From NCBI GenBank assembly GCA_038210985.1, contig JBBQWB010000014.1, positions 1 to 44,405 on the forward strand: a stretch of DNA of 44,405 nt, in the 5' to 3' direction. Shown here piece after piece: positions 43,585 to 44,405 of the stretch (position 1 is its first letter; each line of letters opens with the position of its first letter). The notes under the pieces are model-generated. The model made no database searches, had not been told where the DNA came from, and was given only the letters and a program-made list of their open reading frames with translations. Source of the DNA: JAQUGA01 sp038210985 (GTDB taxonomy: Bacteria; Bacteroidota; Bacteroidia; Bacteroidales; WCHB1-69). The translations under genes and the position numbers were made by a program.

Positions 43585-43600
43585 AAGTGAATATTCACTT
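43585..43600 (-). promoter_or_regulatory. TetR-type operator palindrome
   Basis: AAGTGAATATTCACTT is a perfect 16-bp palindrome placed between the -7 element and the cupin start codon, covering the expected transcription start. Size and position fit autorepression by the TetR protein encoded in this operon. Confidence 0.7.
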
Positions 43601-43602
43601 TG

Positions 43603-43635
43603 CAAAGATAGAGTCTTTTATTTTACGAATTCAAA
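43603..43635 (-). promoter_or_regulatory. Promoter of the cupin-TetR-efflux operon
   Basis: On the minus strand TTTG (43635-43632), 21 bases, TATCTTTG (43610-43603): a full consensus Bacteroidota promoter with the operator directly downstream. Confidence 0.7.
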
Positions 43636-43653
43636 TTTATATATATTTTTTTT

Positions 43654-44043
43654 TCAGAATTGCTTTAAACTGTCTCCATTGTCTTTAATTATCCATATTT
43701 GATAGTTTTGATTGAATACATTGTCGAAGGCAATCCAACCTTTTCTGCTCCATTTCGGTTGGCTGATTATTTTTACGTTATTGGCAAGTACAGTTTTTTC
43801 TCCTGTTTGAATATTGTATTTCATCAATTTATACTCATCCAATTCAAAATCTTTGTAGTTGTAAACAAATTCATTTACATTATTAGGGTTAAAGTAAGGT
43901 GCTTGGTATTGAAAACGTTCATTTGAGAAATAAGTCAAAGACGGTAGAACGCCAAATGAATAACAATCTCCTTCTCCCGAAGGAGTAGAAATGACCTTGT
44001 CTTTAAGACAAGAAGTCATTCCTAATACCATCGAAAGTATCAT
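43654..44043 (-). CDS. Truncated TolB/PD40-like lipoprotein, start codon probably lost
   Basis: 129 residues from the first ATG. The part before that ATG in frame reads I-K-T-L-L-F-I-S and is opened by ATA at 44067, exactly where a lipoprotein signal MKTLLFISMILSMVLGMTSC would have its ATG; Cys of the lipobox is in GMTSC. The mature part ends after a single PD40-like blade (KWSRKGWIAFDNVFNQNYQ, IWIIKDNGDSLKQF), where relatives would carry several blades. Lost start and missing C-terminus both suggest a decaying gene. It is followed by the promoter of the efflux operon. Confidence 0.5.
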   Translation of the reverse strand: MILSMVLGMTSCLKDKVISTPSGEGDCYSFGVLPSLTYFSNERFQYQAPYFNPNNVNEFVYNYKDFELDEYKLMKYNIQTGEKTVLANNVKIISQPKWSRKGWIAFDNVFNQNYQIWIIKDNGDSLKQF

Positions 44044-44189
44044 TGATATGAAAAGCAGTGTTTTTATATTCTAGTTTTTAACGGAACTTACTTTGAAGTT
44101 TCTTTATTTCATAGGAGCTAGATATAAATTTGTTACTTTTTGTAGCAACAGCTATATTAATTTATTAAACTAAATATTATTTAATTAGC

Positions 44190-44220
44190 TTGTTTTTGTG
44201 GCAACTATTGTATATCTTTG
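44190..44220 (+). promoter_or_regulatory. Promoter of the right-edge leader
   Basis: TTG (44190-44192), 20 bases, TATCTTTG (44213-44220), a full consensus match on the plus strand. Transcription should begin near 44227. Confidence 0.6.
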
Positions 44221-44226
44221 CAAAAT

Positions 44227-44385
44227 GTATTTATACCGATACGGTTTCTGTAATAGTCCAATTCAATAAACATCTTTTGCACAATAACAGAAACTCTATC
44301 GGCATAATCCATACTTAAATCAAATTATCCTATGGACTAATTTGATTTAAGTATTGGTATTACAATTCAATCAAAGCAAAGGGAA
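44227..44385 (+). ncRNA. Structured leader with two strong hairpins
   Basis: Hairpin A: CCGATA-CG-GTTTCTGT (44236-44251) pairs with ACAGAAAC-TC-TATCGG (44287-44302), 14 base pairs with one 2x2 internal loop and a 35-base loop. Hairpin B: ATACTTAAATCAAATTA (44311-44327) pairs perfectly with TAATTTGATTTAAGTAT (44338-44354), loop of 10. TTATACC (44231-44237) can pair, with one mismatch, with GGTATTA (44356-44362), closing the whole structure. It lies between a consensus promoter and an ORF start at 44386. It could be a regulatory leader, a retron-like msr-msd RNA or a transposon end. Confidence 0.45.
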
Positions 44386-44405
44386 AAATGGCCAACTATA
44401 TCAGT
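44386..44405 (+). CDS. Start of an ORF leaving the window
   Basis: ATG at 44386 opens a frame (MANYIS) that is cut by the right edge after six codons. It is the first start after the structured leader and its promoter. No function can be assigned from this much sequence; a mobile-element or reverse-transcriptase gene would fit the leader, but this is speculation. Confidence 0.35.

Overview
The window is an AT-rich bacterial chromosome segment from a member of the Bacteroidota. Evidence for this: many gene starts are preceded by the Bacteroidota -7 element TAnnTTTG rather than a classical -10 box, Shine-Dalgarno signals are weak, one protein carries a type IX secretion C-terminal sorting domain, and several families typical of the phylum are present (S46 dipeptidyl peptidase, DUF4175 protein, 'asparagine synthetase B'-type secreted protein, DUF2141, MORN/YwqK repeats). 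No tRNA or rRNA gene and no CRISPR array was seen.

Left part (1-12000). An SGNH hydrolase and an MBOAT O-acyltransferase (minus strand, cut by the left edge) form a surface O-acetylation pair. A plus-strand run follows: nucleotide kinase, dCMP deaminase, prfA, a radical SAM protein and a GME-fold-like protein. The last three are bracketed by two clusters of palindromic GTGCGAAG repeats. A minus-strand run then encodes a beta-barrel-like protein, an S8 protease, an extracytoplasmic amidotransferase-fold protein and the replicative helicase dnaB.

Middle (12000-31300). S46 peptidase, a zinc-ribbon protein, a PIN-PhoH ATPase, a long MORN-repeat protein and nadA lie left of an AT-rich 370-bp gap that holds several near-consensus DnaA boxes. 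Right of the gap everything runs on the plus strand: rpiB, a two-cluster 4Fe-4S protein, a DUF4175 giant, an RsbW-like ATPase, ybeY, mnmG and a very large NtrY-like histidine kinase. Three ParB-binding parS sites sit in intergenic slots at 16793, 25150 and 27043, so this is probably the centromere and perhaps the origin neighbourhood of the chromosome. An 83-bp-period repeat array follows mnmG.

Right part (31300-44405) is more accessory. It holds a T9SS-exported ice-binding protein, a small lipoprotein, an archaeal-type Prx6 peroxiredoxin, a truncated DUF2141 gene, 3-methyladenine DNA glycosylase I, and the decayed remains of a Dam plus Dcm methyltransferase pair. A six-gene operon (cupin, TetR, membrane protein, TolC, membrane fusion protein, RND pump) follows, with a perfect palindromic operator on its promoter and a strong terminator. 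At the right edge a consensus promoter drives a leader with two strong hairpins into an ORF that leaves the window.
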